The notes below the pieces were generated by a model. That model was not told where the DNA came from. It searched no databases and saw only the letters and a list, made by a program, of their open reading frames with translations. A stretch of DNA of 64,000 nt from Zavarzinia aquatilis (GTDB taxonomy: Bacteria > Pseudomonadota > Alphaproteobacteria > Zavarziniales > Zavarziniaceae). The stretch spans positions 62,001-126,000 of the forward strand of contig NZ_QGLE01000009.1 in NCBI RefSeq assembly GCF_003173035.1. The letters run 5' to 3'. How positions within the stretch are numbered: position 1 is the first letter of the stretch; every line of letters starts with the position of its first letter. This document shows, piece after piece, positions 27,196 through 37,409 of this stretch. Made by a program: the position numbers and the translations under genes.

Positions 27196-28308
27196 ATGGC
27201 CACCAAGGGCAAGCTCCTGATCCTGCCGGGCGACGGCATCGGCATCGAAGTCATGCGGGAAGTCCGCCGGGTCATCGACTGGCTGTCGAAGAAGCGCGGC
27301 ATCGACTTCGCGATCGAGGAAGCCCTGGTCGGCGGCTCGTCCATCGACGCCTATGGCAAGCCGATCACCGACGAGACCATGAAGATCGCGCTCGAGGCCG
27401 ATGCGGTGCTGCTCGGCGCCGTCGGCGGCCCGAAGTGGGACAACCTGCCCTTCGAGGTGAAGCCGGAGCGCGGGCTGCTGCGCCTGCGGAAAGACCTCGG
27501 CCTGTTCGCCAACCTGCGCCCGGCCATGTGCTTCGATGCCCTGGTCGAAGCCTCGACCCTGAAGCCCGACGTGGTGCGCGGCCTCGACATCATGATCGTG
27601 CGCGAACTGACGGGCGGCGTCTATTTCGGCACGCCGCGCGGCATCGAGACCCTGCCCGACGGCAGCCGCCGGGGCGTGAACACCCAGGTCTACACGACCG
27701 AGGAAATCCGCCGCGTCGCCCGCGTCGCCTTCGACATCGCGACCAAGCGGAACAACAAGGTCACTTCGTCCGAGAAGGCGAACGTGATGGAATCGGGCAT
27801 CCTGTGGCGCGAGGAAGTCACCCATATCCACGACACCGAGTTCCCCAAGGTCGAGCTGTCGCACATGTACGCCGACAACTGCGCGATGCAGCTGGTGCGT
27901 AACCCCAAGCAGTTCGACGTGATCGTGACCGACAACCTGTTCGGCGACATCCTGTCCGACTGCGCGGCCATGCTCACCGGCTCGCTCGGGATGCTGCCTT
28001 CGGCCTCGCTCGGCGCGGCCGACGCCAACGGCAAACGCAAGGCGATGTACGAGCCGGTCCATGGTTCCGCCCCTGACATCGCGGGCAAGGACCTGGCCAA
28101 TCCCATCGCCACCATCCTGTCCTTCGCCATGGCCCTGCGCTATTCCTTCGATCTCGGCGAGGAAGCCGCGCTGATCGAGAAGGCGGTCGAGAATGTGCTG
28201 GCCGGCGGCCTGCGCACCGGCGACATCATGCAGCCCGGCATGGCCAAGGTCTCGACCGGCGTCATGGGCGAATCTATCGTCCGCGCCCTCGACAAGCTCG
28301 CGGCCTGA
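27196..28308 (+). CDS. leuB: 3-isopropylmalate dehydrogenase
   Basis: 370 residues from the ATG at 27196, which has GAGG eight bases upstream; an ATG two codons earlier abuts that site. It oxidatively decarboxylates 3-isopropylmalate with NAD. Motifs are [37 protein letters not shown], the metal/NAD region [30 protein letters not shown] in shortened view (NLFGDILSD), and [19 protein letters not shown]. It ends the leuCDB run and is followed by a strong terminator. leuA is not in the window. Confidence 0.97.
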   Translation: MATKGKLLILPGDGIGIEVMREVRRVIDWLSKKRGIDFAIEEALVGGSSIDAYGKPITDETMKIALEADAVLLGAVGGPKWDNLPFEVKPERGLLRLRKDLGLFANLRPAMCFDALVEASTLKPDVVRGLDIMIVRELTGGVYFGTPRGIETLPDGSRRGVNTQVYTTEEIRRVARVAFDIATKRNNKVTSSEKANVMESGILWREEVTHIHDTEFPKVELSHMYADNCAMQLVRNPKQFDVIVTDNLFGDILSDCAAMLTGSLGMLPSASLGAADANGKRKAMYEPVHGSAPDIAGKDLANPIATILSFAMALRYSFDLGEEAALIEKAVENVLAGGLRTGDIMQPGMAKVSTGVMGESIVRALDKLAA

Positions 28309-28325
28309 TCCTCGTTTCGCGAAAG

Positions 28326-28361
28326 ACCCCGGCCGGCGCGATCCGGCCGGGGTTTTCTTTT
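28326..28361 (+). terminator. Rho-independent terminator of leuCDB
   Basis: ACCCCGGCCGG (28326-28336) pairs perfectly with CCGGCCGGGGT (28343-28353), with loop CGCGAT, followed by TTTTCTTTT. The rest of the 285-base gap before livH shows no recognisable gene. Confidence 0.92.
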
Positions 28362-28593
28362 GGCCGCATATCTTAGCCTTTGGTCGAAGACCGGCGCCGC
28401 CCGCGCGGCGGAATGTCTCGATTCAATGTTCGACCCGCATTGCGGAGGCCGGAAAGGGAGGTTACGGTTTCTGACAGGGCCAAAAGGCTGGGGGTCGTGT
28501 TTTGAGCATCAGCGCAGAGGCGGGCGGGGCCCGTCGTCTCTTCCGTCATTCCTGTTCGCGTATGCGACATAGCCTGAAGACGGGAGGCTGAGC

Positions 28594-29517
<924 letters not shown>

Positions 29518-29519
29518 AC

Positions 29520-30982
<1,463 letters not shown>

Positions 30983-30986
<4 letters not shown>

Positions 30987-31804
30987 GCCGCCCCCTGCTG
31001 ACGGTCGAGCATCTGACCATGCGCTTCGGCGGCCTGACCGCCATCAACGATGTCTCCTTCGAGGCCCAGGCCGGTCATATCACCGCGGTCATCGGGCCGA
31101 ATGGCGCGGGCAAGACCACGGTCTTCAACTGCCTGACCGGCTTCTACAAGCCGACGGTGGGCCGCCTGACCCTGACCCGGCCGGGCAGCGACCAGTCTTT
31201 CCTGCTGGAACGGCTGGACGATTTCCGCATCACCAAGACCGCGGGCGTCGCGCGCACCTTCCAGAATATCCGCCTCTTCACCGGCATGTCGGTGCTCGAG
31301 AACCTGATGGTCGCGCAGCACAACCGCCTGATGCGCGCCAGCGGTTACAGCCTGCTCGGCCTCGCCGGCTGGCCCAGCTTCCGCAAGGCCGAGGCCGAGG
31401 CGGTGGAGAAGGCGCGCTTCTGGCTGAACCGCACCGGTCTCATCGCCCGGGCGGACGAACCCGCCGGCTCGCTGCCCTACGGCGACCAGCGCCGGCTGGA
31501 AATCGCCCGCGCCATGTGCACCGACCCCGCGCTGCTTTGCCTCGACGAGCCGGCGGCGGGCCTCAACCCGCGCGAATCGGCGGAACTCAACGCGCTCCTG
31601 CTGATGATCCGCAACGATTACGGCGTCGGCCTTCTTCTCATCGAGCACGACATGAGCGTCGTCATGGAAATCTCGGATCACATCGTTGTGCTCGACTACG
31701 GCCGCAAGATCGCCGAGGGCACGCCGGCCCAGATCAAGGCCAACCCGGACGTCATCCGCGCCTATCTCGGCGAGGACGACGAAGCGGAAGGGGCCGTGGC
31801 ATGA
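30983..31804 (+). CDS. livG: Branched-chain amino-acid ABC transporter ATP-binding protein LivG
   Basis: 273 residues. Walker A is [17 protein letters not shown], the signature region [22 protein letters not shown] (the usual LSGGQ is LPYGDQ, typical for LivG), Walker [13 protein letters not shown], and the H loop IEHDMSVVM. It energises uptake together with LivF. The ATGA start overlaps the livM stop. The TGA overlaps an ATG that begins a short reading frame through an inserted repeat, so the usual direct coupling to livF is interrupted. Confidence 0.96.
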
Positions 31805-31935
31805 GCGCCCCCACCCCCCTCATTCGTCGTCCCGGCGCAGGCCGGGACCTCGCGGGCGTTGGCATCGGTGCCCCCCAGTCGCAAGATCCCGGCCTGCGCC
31901 GGGATGACGCCAGGTTTTTCGGAGGTGCCGCATGA
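31801..31935 (+). other. 44-codon reading frame spanning the repeat between livG and livF
   Basis: ATG at 31801 overlaps the livG TGA and the stop at 31933-31935 overlaps the livF ATG, with ATGA at both ends. The product starts MSAP like LivF and then reads through the repeat (RRPGAGRDL and DPGLRRDD are repeat-derived). It probably has no function as a protein but could carry ribosomes from livG to livF, preserving translational coupling. Coding status is unproven. Confidence 0.5.
31825..31909. repeat. REP-like inverted repeat inserted between livG and livF
   Basis: Two 26-base arms at 31825-31850 and 31884-31909 are inverted copies with 24 matching positions, separated by 33 bases. Each arm is itself a near-palindrome with core TCCCGGCGCAGGCCGGGA. 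The element is flanked by direct copies of GCATGAGCGCCCCC at 31799-31812 and 31930-31943, which include the start of livF. This looks like a mobile palindromic element with a target duplication. Similar TCATCCCGGC-type repeats are common in alphaproteobacterial genomes. No other copy was noticed in this window. Confidence 0.8.
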
Positions 31936-32654
31936 GCGCCCCCCTGCTGAAGATCGAGGGCCTGCACGCCGCTTACGGCGCGATCGAGGCCCTGCGCGGT
32001 GTCGACGTCGAGATCAACGAGGGCGAGATCGTCACCCTGATCGGGGCCAATGGCGCCGGCAAGTCGACGCTGCTCATGTCGATGTGCGGCAAGCCCCGGC
32101 CCACGGCCGGCCGCATCACCTTCGAGGGGCGGGACATCACCGGCCTGGCCACCCATCAGATCATGCGCCTCGGCATCGCGCAGAGCCCGGAGGGGCGGCG
32201 CATCTTCCCGCGCATGACGGTGATGGAGAACCTGAAGATGGGCGCGGTCGTCACCGATCCCGCCTTCTTCGACGAGGACCTCGACCGCGCCTTCCGCATG
32301 TTCCCGCGCCTCAAGGAGCGGCAGGGCCAGCGCGGCGGCACGCTCTCGGGCGGGGAGCAGCAGATGCTGGCGATCGCCCGCGCGCTGATGAGCCGGCCGC
32401 GCCTCCTTCTCCTCGACGAGCCGTCGCTCGGCCTCGCGCCGATCATCGTGCGCCAGATCTTCCAGGTGATCCGCGAGATCAACGCCGAACAGGGCATGAC
32501 CGTCTTCCTTGTCGAGCAGAACGCCTTCCACGCCCTGAAGCTGGCACACCGCGCCTATGTCCTCGCGGGCGGGCGGGTGCAGATGAGCGGCACCTCGGCC
32601 GAATTGCTGGGCAACGAGGAAGTGCGCGCGGCCTATCTCGAAGGGGGGCATTGA
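31932..32654 (+). CDS. livF: Branched-chain amino-acid ABC transporter ATP-binding protein LivF
   Basis: 240 residues: Walker A GANGAGKSTLLMSMCGK, signature LSGGEQQMLAIARALM, Walker B LLLLDEPSLGLAP, H loop LVEQNAFHAL. It pairs with LivG. The ATG at 31932 has GGAGG six bases upstream, supplied by the sequence next to the inserted repeat, so it can be translated without coupling. livF genes normally follow livG with an overlap or short gap; here 127 bases intervene. Confidence 0.96.
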   Translation: MSAPLLKIEGLHAAYGAIEALRGVDVEINEGEIVTLIGANGAGKSTLLMSMCGKPRPTAGRITFEGRDITGLATHQIMRLGIAQSPEGRRIFPRMTVMENLKMGAVVTDPAFFDEDLDRAFRMFPRLKERQGQRGGTLSGGEQQMLAIARALMSRPRLLLLDEPSLGLAPIIVRQIFQVIREINAEQGMTVFLVEQNAFHALKLAHRAYVLAGGRVQMSGTSAELLGNEEVRAAYLEGGH

Positions 32655-32659
32655 GCGCC

Positions 32660-33007
32660 ATGGAAGCCATCTTCGATACCACCCTCGGCCCCTTCATCGG
32701 CCTCACGCTCTGCCTGTTCGGCCTGTGCAGCTTCCTCGCCGGGCAGGGTATCGCCGAAGGCTGGCGCCCCGCCTGGATGGCGGCGCTGGCCGGTTTCGGC
32801 GTCGCCATTTTCGATCGCTTCCTGCACTGGGGCCTGTTCTCGGGTCACCTCTGGTCCCTGCAGGGCTATGTCCTGGATGGTCTCATCCTGGCGGCCTATG
32901 CCCTTCTCGGGCATCGGCTGACCCTCGTGGCCAAGATGGTGCGGCAGTACCCCTGGCTCTACGAACAGGCGGGACCTTTCGGCTGGCGCGCCAAGGCGCC
33001 GGAATGA
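32660..33007 (+). CDS. Small integral membrane protein following livF
   Basis: 115 residues from the ATG at 32660, five bases after livF; a TTG at 32651 overlapping the livF stop is an alternative. Hydrophobic segments lie at about residues 10-29, 36-52 and 67-84, then a basic amphipathic C-terminus ends GPFGWRAKAPE. I recall small proteins of this kind, annotated as a domain of unknown function (possibly DUF6867), after liv genes in related bacteria. No role is established. The position suggests an accessory part of the Liv transporter. Confidence 0.8.
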   Translation: MEAIFDTTLGPFIGLTLCLFGLCSFLAGQGIAEGWRPAWMAALAGFGVAIFDRFLHWGLFSGHLWSLQGYVLDGLILAAYALLGHRLTLVAKMVRQYPWLYEQAGPFGWRAKAPE

Positions 33008-33028
33008 GTGTTGGGCGGCATCGGCCCG

Positions 33029-33058
33029 TTGCGCGGGCCCTGCCGTTGTGTCTAGGCT
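33029..33058 (+). promoter_or_regulatory. Candidate promoter of the Liv binding-protein gene
   Basis: TTGCGC (33029-33034) and TAGGCT (33053-33058) are 18 bases apart, about 70 bases upstream of the binding-protein ATG. Binding proteins are usually made in excess over the permease, so a separate promoter is plausible. Confidence 0.3.
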
Positions 33059-33128
33059 CTTGCCTCGCGGCGTGCCACTCGGCGCCATGTCGGACCGAAG
33101 CACGTCGGGGGACTTTTCGGAGGATCGC

Positions 33129-34247
33129 ATGAAGCAGCTCAAATCCGGGCTTGCCGCCGTCGCCCTGCTGGCCGGTCTCGGCTTCGCGGGCGTTGCCCAC
33201 GCCGATATCACCATCGCGACCGCGGGTCCGATGACCGGCCAGTACGCGGCTTTCGGCGAGCAGATGAAGCGCGGTGCCGAACAGGCGATCGCCGACATCA
33301 ACGCCGCGGGCGGCATCAACGGCGAAAAGCTGAAGCTCGAAGTCGGCGACGATGCCTGCGACCCGAAGCAGGCGGTGGCGGTTGCCAACGATCTCGTGAA
33401 CAAGGGCGTCGTCTTCGTCGCCGGTCACTTCTGCTCCTCGTCGTCGATCCCGGCTTCGGCGGTCTACAACGAGAACAACGTGCTGCAGATGTCGCCGGCC
33501 TCGACCAACCCGGTCTTCACCGACGAAGCGGCGACCAAGGGCTGGACCAATGTGTTCCGCACCTGCGGCCGTGACGACTACCAGGGCGCGACCGCGGCGA
33601 AATACATCGACACCCATTTCAAGGGCAAGAAGGTCGCCGTCCTGCACGACAAGTCGGCCTACGGCAAGGGCCTGGCCGACGAGACCAAGAAGGGTCTTGA
33701 AGGCCTCGGCACCCCGCCGGCCGTCTACGAAGCCTATACCCAGGGCGACAAGGACTTCTCGGCCCTCGTCTCCAAGCTGAAGGCCGAAGGCATCGAAGTC
33801 GTCTATATCGGCGGCTACCACACCGAGAGCGGCCTGATCATCCGTCAGGCGGCCGAACAGGGCCTGAAGGCCACCTTCATCTCGGGCGATGCGCAGAACA
33901 CCAATGAACTGTGGTCGATCACCGGCGATGCCGGCGAAGGCTTCCTCTTCACCTTCGCGCCCGACCCGCGCCTGAAGCCCGAGGCGGCCAAGGTCGTCGA
34001 CGAGTTCAAGAAGATCGGCTACGACCCCGAGGGTTACACCCTCTACACCTATGCCGCGATCCAGGTCTGGGCCGAGGCGGTGAAGGCGGCGGGCGGCACC
34101 GACACGGCGAAGGTCGCCGCGGCGATCCGCGCCGGCTCGTTCCCGACGGTTCTCGGCACCCTCGGCTTCGATGCCAAGGGCGACGTGAAGAACCCGGAAT
34201 ACGTCATGTACGAATGGTCGAAGGGCCAGTACGCCGAGAAGAAGTAA
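33129..34247 (+). CDS. Branched-chain amino-acid ABC transporter substrate-binding protein
   Basis: 372 residues from the ATG at 33129, with GGAGGA upstream; earlier in-frame codons lack a ribosome site. The Sec signal ends GVAHADITI. The LivJ/LivK-type fold shows TAGPMTGQYAAFGEQMKRGA, INAAGGINGEKLKLEVGDDAC, GHFCSSSSIPASAVY and SPASTNPVFTDEAATKG. The two cysteines in DDACDP and GHFCS likely form the disulphide known in LivJ. It is periplasmic and delivers Leu, Ile, Val or related amino acids to LivHMGF. A strong terminator follows. Confidence 0.95.
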   Translation: MKQLKSGLAAVALLAGLGFAGVAHADITIATAGPMTGQYAAFGEQMKRGAEQAIADINAAGGINGEKLKLEVGDDACDPKQAVAVANDLVNKGVVFVAGHFCSSSSIPASAVYNENNVLQMSPASTNPVFTDEAATKGWTNVFRTCGRDDYQGATAAKYIDTHFKGKKVAVLHDKSAYGKGLADETKKGLEGLGTPPAVYEAYTQGDKDFSALVSKLKAEGIEVVYIGGYHTESGLIIRQAAEQGLKATFISGDAQNTNELWSITGDAGEGFLFTFAPDPRLKPEAAKVVDEFKKIGYDPEGYTLYTYAAIQVWAEAVKAAGGTDTAKVAAAIRAGSFPTVLGTLGFDAKGDVKNPEYVMYEWSKGQYAEKK

Positions 34248-34267
34248 CTCTTCCGGCAGCGATCGAA

Positions 34268-34299
34268 GGGGCCCGGCCGGCGACGGCCGGGCCCTTTTT
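34268..34299 (+). terminator. Rho-independent terminator after the Liv binding-protein gene
   Basis: GGGCCCGGCCG (34269-34279) pairs perfectly with CGGCCGGGCCC (34284-34294), with loop GCGA, followed by TTTTT. Confidence 0.92.
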
Positions 34300-34393
34300 C
34301 CTTGCCTCGGGCCGGCTTCGGGTGCAGTGACGGTTGCACCGAATCGACGCGAACCTTAGCGTCGCCGGACGAGGGACAGGCAAGGGGGCGGTC

Positions 34394-35572
34394 ATGCGCA
34401 AGCTGGTACTGGGTTTGGTGGCGGTCATCGCCTTTGGCGCCGCCGTGGCCTGGTTCTGGATGCACAATGCCCGGCGCGACGAGGCCGCCGCCCCGCCGCC
34501 GGTCGCCGCCGTCAGCCTGCCCGACATCCGCATCGGCCTCGCCGCGCCGCTGTCCGGCGATCAGGCCGCCTTTGGCGAGCAGCTGAAGACCGGCGTCGAA
34601 TTCGCGGTGCAGATGGTCAACGCCAATGGCGGCATCGCCGGCCGCAAGATCGTGCTCGACGTGAAGGACGACGCCTGCGATCCCGCCCAGGCGGCCAGCG
34701 TCGCCGCCGATTTCGTGGGCAGCGGCGTCGTCGCGGTGATCGGCCATTTCTGCTCCGGCGCCAGCGAAGCGGCGGCCGCCGTCTATGGCCCCGCCCAGGT
34801 GGTGATGGTCACCCCGGCCTCGACCGATCCGCGCCTGACCGACAATGCCGGCGGCACCGTGTTCCGCACCGTCTGGCGCGACGATTATCAGGGCCTGATC
34901 GCCGCAGCCCTCGTCAAGCAGACCATGGCCAAGAAGAAGCTCGGCGTCGTGCGCGACGGCACGCTCTATGGCCAGCAGGTCGTCTCGGTGTTCAAGGCCG
35001 CCATCGCCAGGCTCGAGCTGCCGGAGGCGGCGGCCGATCTCGTCGTCGGGCCCGAGCTTTCGGCGAAACAGGCCGCGGCCAAGCTGAAATCGGCCGGTGT
35101 CGGCGTCGTCTTCATCGCGGCGGCGCCCGGGCGGGCGGGTGGCCTCGTCAAGGCCCTGCGCGATGCCGGCATCACCGCCTCGATCATCGGCGCCGATGCG
35201 CTGGCCAGCCCCGAATTCGTCAAGGCGGCGGGGGCCAAGGCGGCGGATGGCGCCATCGTCACCTTCGCCCGCAATCCGCTGGACAATCCCGCCGCCGCCA
35301 AGGCGGTGGAGAAACTGCTCGACCAGGGCAAGGACCCGTCGGGCTATGTCCTCAATGCCTTCGCCGCGACCGAGGTGCTGACCGCCGCCCTCGGCCCGGT
35401 GGTGAAGCCCGATCCGACCGCCGCCATCGACGGCAAGCGCCTCGCCGCCACGATCCGCGTGAACCGCTTCACCACGGTTCTTGGCGAACTCGCGTTCGAT
35501 GCCAAGGGCGATATCGCCAAGCCGGGCGTCGTCTACTACGTCTGGAAGGGCGGCGAACTCAAGGCGATGTGA
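34394..35572 (+). CDS. Second branched-chain amino-acid-type binding protein, membrane-anchored
   Basis: 392 residues from the ATG at 34394. It is a paralogue of the preceding binding protein (PLSGDQAAFGEQLKTGVEFA, VNANGGIAGRKIVLDVKDDA, GHFCSGASEAAAAVYG). The N-terminus is a hydrophobic helix (about residues 4-21) followed by MHNARRDE and a Pro/Ala linker without a clear cleavage site, so it may be a membrane-tethered rather than free binding protein. It lies beyond a terminator and has a possible promoter of its own (TTGCAC 34334-34339 and TAGCGT 34357-34362). It may give LivHMGF a second specificity. Confidence 0.9.
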   Translation: MRKLVLGLVAVIAFGAAVAWFWMHNARRDEAAAPPPVAAVSLPDIRIGLAAPLSGDQAAFGEQLKTGVEFAVQMVNANGGIAGRKIVLDVKDDACDPAQAASVAADFVGSGVVAVIGHFCSGASEAAAAVYGPAQVVMVTPASTDPRLTDNAGGTVFRTVWRDDYQGLIAAALVKQTMAKKKLGVVRDGTLYGQQVVSVFKAAIARLELPEAAADLVVGPELSAKQAAAKLKSAGVGVVFIAAAPGRAGGLVKALRDAGITASIIGADALASPEFVKAAGAKAADGAIVTFARNPLDNPAAAKAVEKLLDQGKDPSGYVLNAFAATEVLTAALGPVVKPDPTAAIDGKRLAATIRVNRFTTVLGELAFDAKGDIAKPGVVYYVWKGGELKAM

Positions 35573-35576
35573 GGGA

Positions 35577-36275
35577 TCAGCGCCCTTCCGCCGCCCGAAT
35601 GGACAGGCTGGCGGGCATGATCGCCGCTGCGGACTGCATTTCCATCAGATTTCCCGCTTCGGCGGGATAGGTGGAGCGGACGGTGACGAACCAATCCCCT
35701 TCTTCGGCGATCCACGCGGTCGTCACATAGGGCCTTCCGTCCAATGTGACGTCGAAGCTTGCGGCCCGTGGCGGGTTAAGGTCCTTGTGCCGAAGGGCGA
35801 TGGTATCGCGAGGCTTGGCCTGCGGGAACATGCGGAGCATGGAGTTCACCGTGCCGGCGACATAGTCATCGAGCGACAGACCGTGCTTTCGGGTTGCGAA
35901 GACCGTCAGCTTGCCGTCGGGCAGCGTGTGGTCGCAGCCGACGTCATCGCCGACAGATTCCGTCGGGAACACGAGGAGACGGGTGAGGGTGAAAAGTGAA
36001 GCCCTGTCGAGGGTACACAGCATCCCGCTCTGGATATGCCTGACGTAGCGGCCAGCCTCGACCAGGAAGGCCCTGTCGCCATCTTCGGCCGCGTCGATCA
36101 TGGATTGCAGCAGCGCGGCGTCTGCGGGGGCGGGCGCCGGCCGCTTGGCCCGTTCCGTCGGCGGTGCAACTTCCGCCGAGGGCGCAACGGCGACATCCGG
36201 CGGGACCGGTGCCGTCTGACAGGCCACGAGGCCCATGAGGAGGGCAACGCATGGCGCCAACGATCCGAACCGCAT
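35577..36275 (-). CDS. Putative lipoprotein of unknown function
   Basis: 232 residues. A lipobox (MGLVAC, Cys19) ends a short signal peptide, so the mature protein should be lipid-anchored. A Pro/Ala linker follows to about residue 50. The rest is a soluble domain with no family I recognise, including MIDAAEDGDRAFLVEAGRYV, CTLDRASLFTLTRLLVFP, FATRKHGLSLDDYVAGT and AWIAEEGDWFVTVRSTYP. It converges with the second binding-protein gene, four bases apart, and lies 49 bases downstream of pyrD on the same strand. Confidence 0.8.
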   Translation of the reverse strand: MRFGSLAPCVALLMGLVACQTAPVPPDVAVAPSAEVAPPTERAKRPAPAPADAALLQSMIDAAEDGDRAFLVEAGRYVRHIQSGMLCTLDRASLFTLTRLLVFPTESVGDDVGCDHTLPDGKLTVFATRKHGLSLDDYVAGTVNSMLRMFPQAKPRDTIALRHKDLNPPRAASFDVTLDGRPYVTTAWIAEEGDWFVTVRSTYPAEAGNLMEMQSAAAIMPASLSIRAAEGR

Positions 36276-36324
36276 GGAACACCCCCAACCACAATCTCGC
36301 GTTGAGGGTGTCCGACGGATGGGT

Positions 36325-37404
36325 TCAGGTCAATGCGCTGCCGTCCCCGACGGCATCGGCGACGCTGGCAAAGCCGTCGCGGGCGAGCAGGGCGGTCAGT
36401 TCGCGCTTGATGGCGCCGACGACGGCGGGGCCGCGGAACACCATGGCGGTATAGAGCTGCAGCAGGTTGGCGCCGGCCCTGATCTTGCCGTAGGCATCCT
36501 CGCCCGAGAAAATACCGCCGACGCCGACCAGCGTCGCATCCTTGCCGACGGCGCGGCGAATGGCGGCGAGCAGGGCGGTGGAGGCGCCGTAGATCGGCCG
36601 GCCGGACAGGCCGCCGCGCTCGCCCTTATGGGGTGAGGTCAGCGATTCGGGGCGCAGCGCGCTCGTATTGGCGACGACGAGGCCAGCGAGGCCGTGGCGC
36701 ATCGTGACCTCGGCGATGGCGAGGGCTTCCGCTTCCGACAGGTCGGAGGCGAGCTTGACCAGCATCGGTGTCCTGTGACCGCCGCGCGCGGCCAGCAGGC
36801 GCTGCAGCAGGTCGTCCAACCGCACCGGATCCTGGAACATGCGTCCGTTCTTGGTGTTGGGACAGGAGACGTCGACGGTCAGATAATCGGCAATGGGGGC
36901 GAAACCTTGCACCAGACGGACGAAATCCTCCGCCGGGGCTTCAGAATCGCTGTTGCTGGCGAGGTTGACGCCGAGCGGAAAGCCCGGCTGCCGGGCGGTG
37001 CGCACGCGCAGGGCAACCGCCGCTTCCCCCTCGTTGTTGAAGCCCATGCGGTTGATCGCGCCGAAATCGCCGTCCAGCCGGAACAGGCGGGGCCGGGGAT
37101 TGCCGACCTGCGGTCGGGGCGTGACGCCGCCGACCTCGCCGAAACCGAAGCCGAGCCGGGGCAGGTGCCGCGCCGCCACCGCGTTCTTGTCGAAGCCGGC
37201 GGCGAGGCCGACCGGATTGGCGAAGGCAAGACCCATCGCCCGGATGGCGAGGCTTGCCGGATTCTCGCCACCAACGGGCGGCATGATTCCGCAGGCCAGC
37301 AAGCGCAGGGCGATGCCATGGGCGGTTTCAGGGTCGAATCGGCGAATGATCGGCCATACTAGGCGATACCAGCCGACGGGCGTCGTGGTGGAGGTACGGG
37401 TCAT
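36325..37404 (-). CDS. pyrD: Dihydroorotate dehydrogenase, class 2 (quinone)
   Basis: 359 residues. It oxidises dihydroorotate with FMN and passes electrons to ubiquinone at the inner membrane, in pyrimidine synthesis. The N-terminal amphipathic region GWYRLVWPIIRRFDPETAHG is the membrane-association part of class 2. FMN-barrel parts are GLAAGFDKNAVAARHLPRLG, GFGEVGGVTPRPQVGNPRPR, VDVSCPNTKNGR and GVGGIFSGEDAYGKIRAGAN. The ATG at 37404 is only five bases from the ATG of the divergent tamA gene. Confidence 0.96.
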   Translation of the reverse strand: MTRTSTTTPVGWYRLVWPIIRRFDPETAHGIALRLLACGIMPPVGGENPASLAIRAMGLAFANPVGLAAGFDKNAVAARHLPRLGFGFGEVGGVTPRPQVGNPRPRLFRLDGDFGAINRMGFNNEGEAAVALRVRTARQPGFPLGVNLASNSDSEAPAEDFVRLVQGFAPIADYLTVDVSCPNTKNGRMFQDPVRLDDLLQRLLAARGGHRTPMLVKLASDLSEAEALAIAEVTMRHGLAGLVVANTSALRPESLTSPHKGERGGLSGRPIYGASTALLAAIRRAVGKDATLVGVGGIFSGEDAYGKIRAGANLLQLYTAMVFRGPAVVGAIKRELTALLARDGFASVADAVGDGSALT

Positions 37405-37409
37405 GGTGG

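Noticed and set aside
25084-28062. Minus-strand open frame of nearly 1000 codons opposite leuC, leuD and leuB
   Set aside because: It is a shadow of the certain leuCDB genes, with no recognisable motif.
28362-28593. Search for a tRNA, leader peptide or sigma-54 promoter before livH
   Set aside because: No cloverleaf, leucine-rich leader or proper -24/-12 pair was seen.
31516-32657. Longer frames across livG, the repeat and livF that could look like a fusion
   Set aside because: Only the 44-codon part starting at 31801 has meaningful start and stop positions; the rest is out of frame with both real genes.
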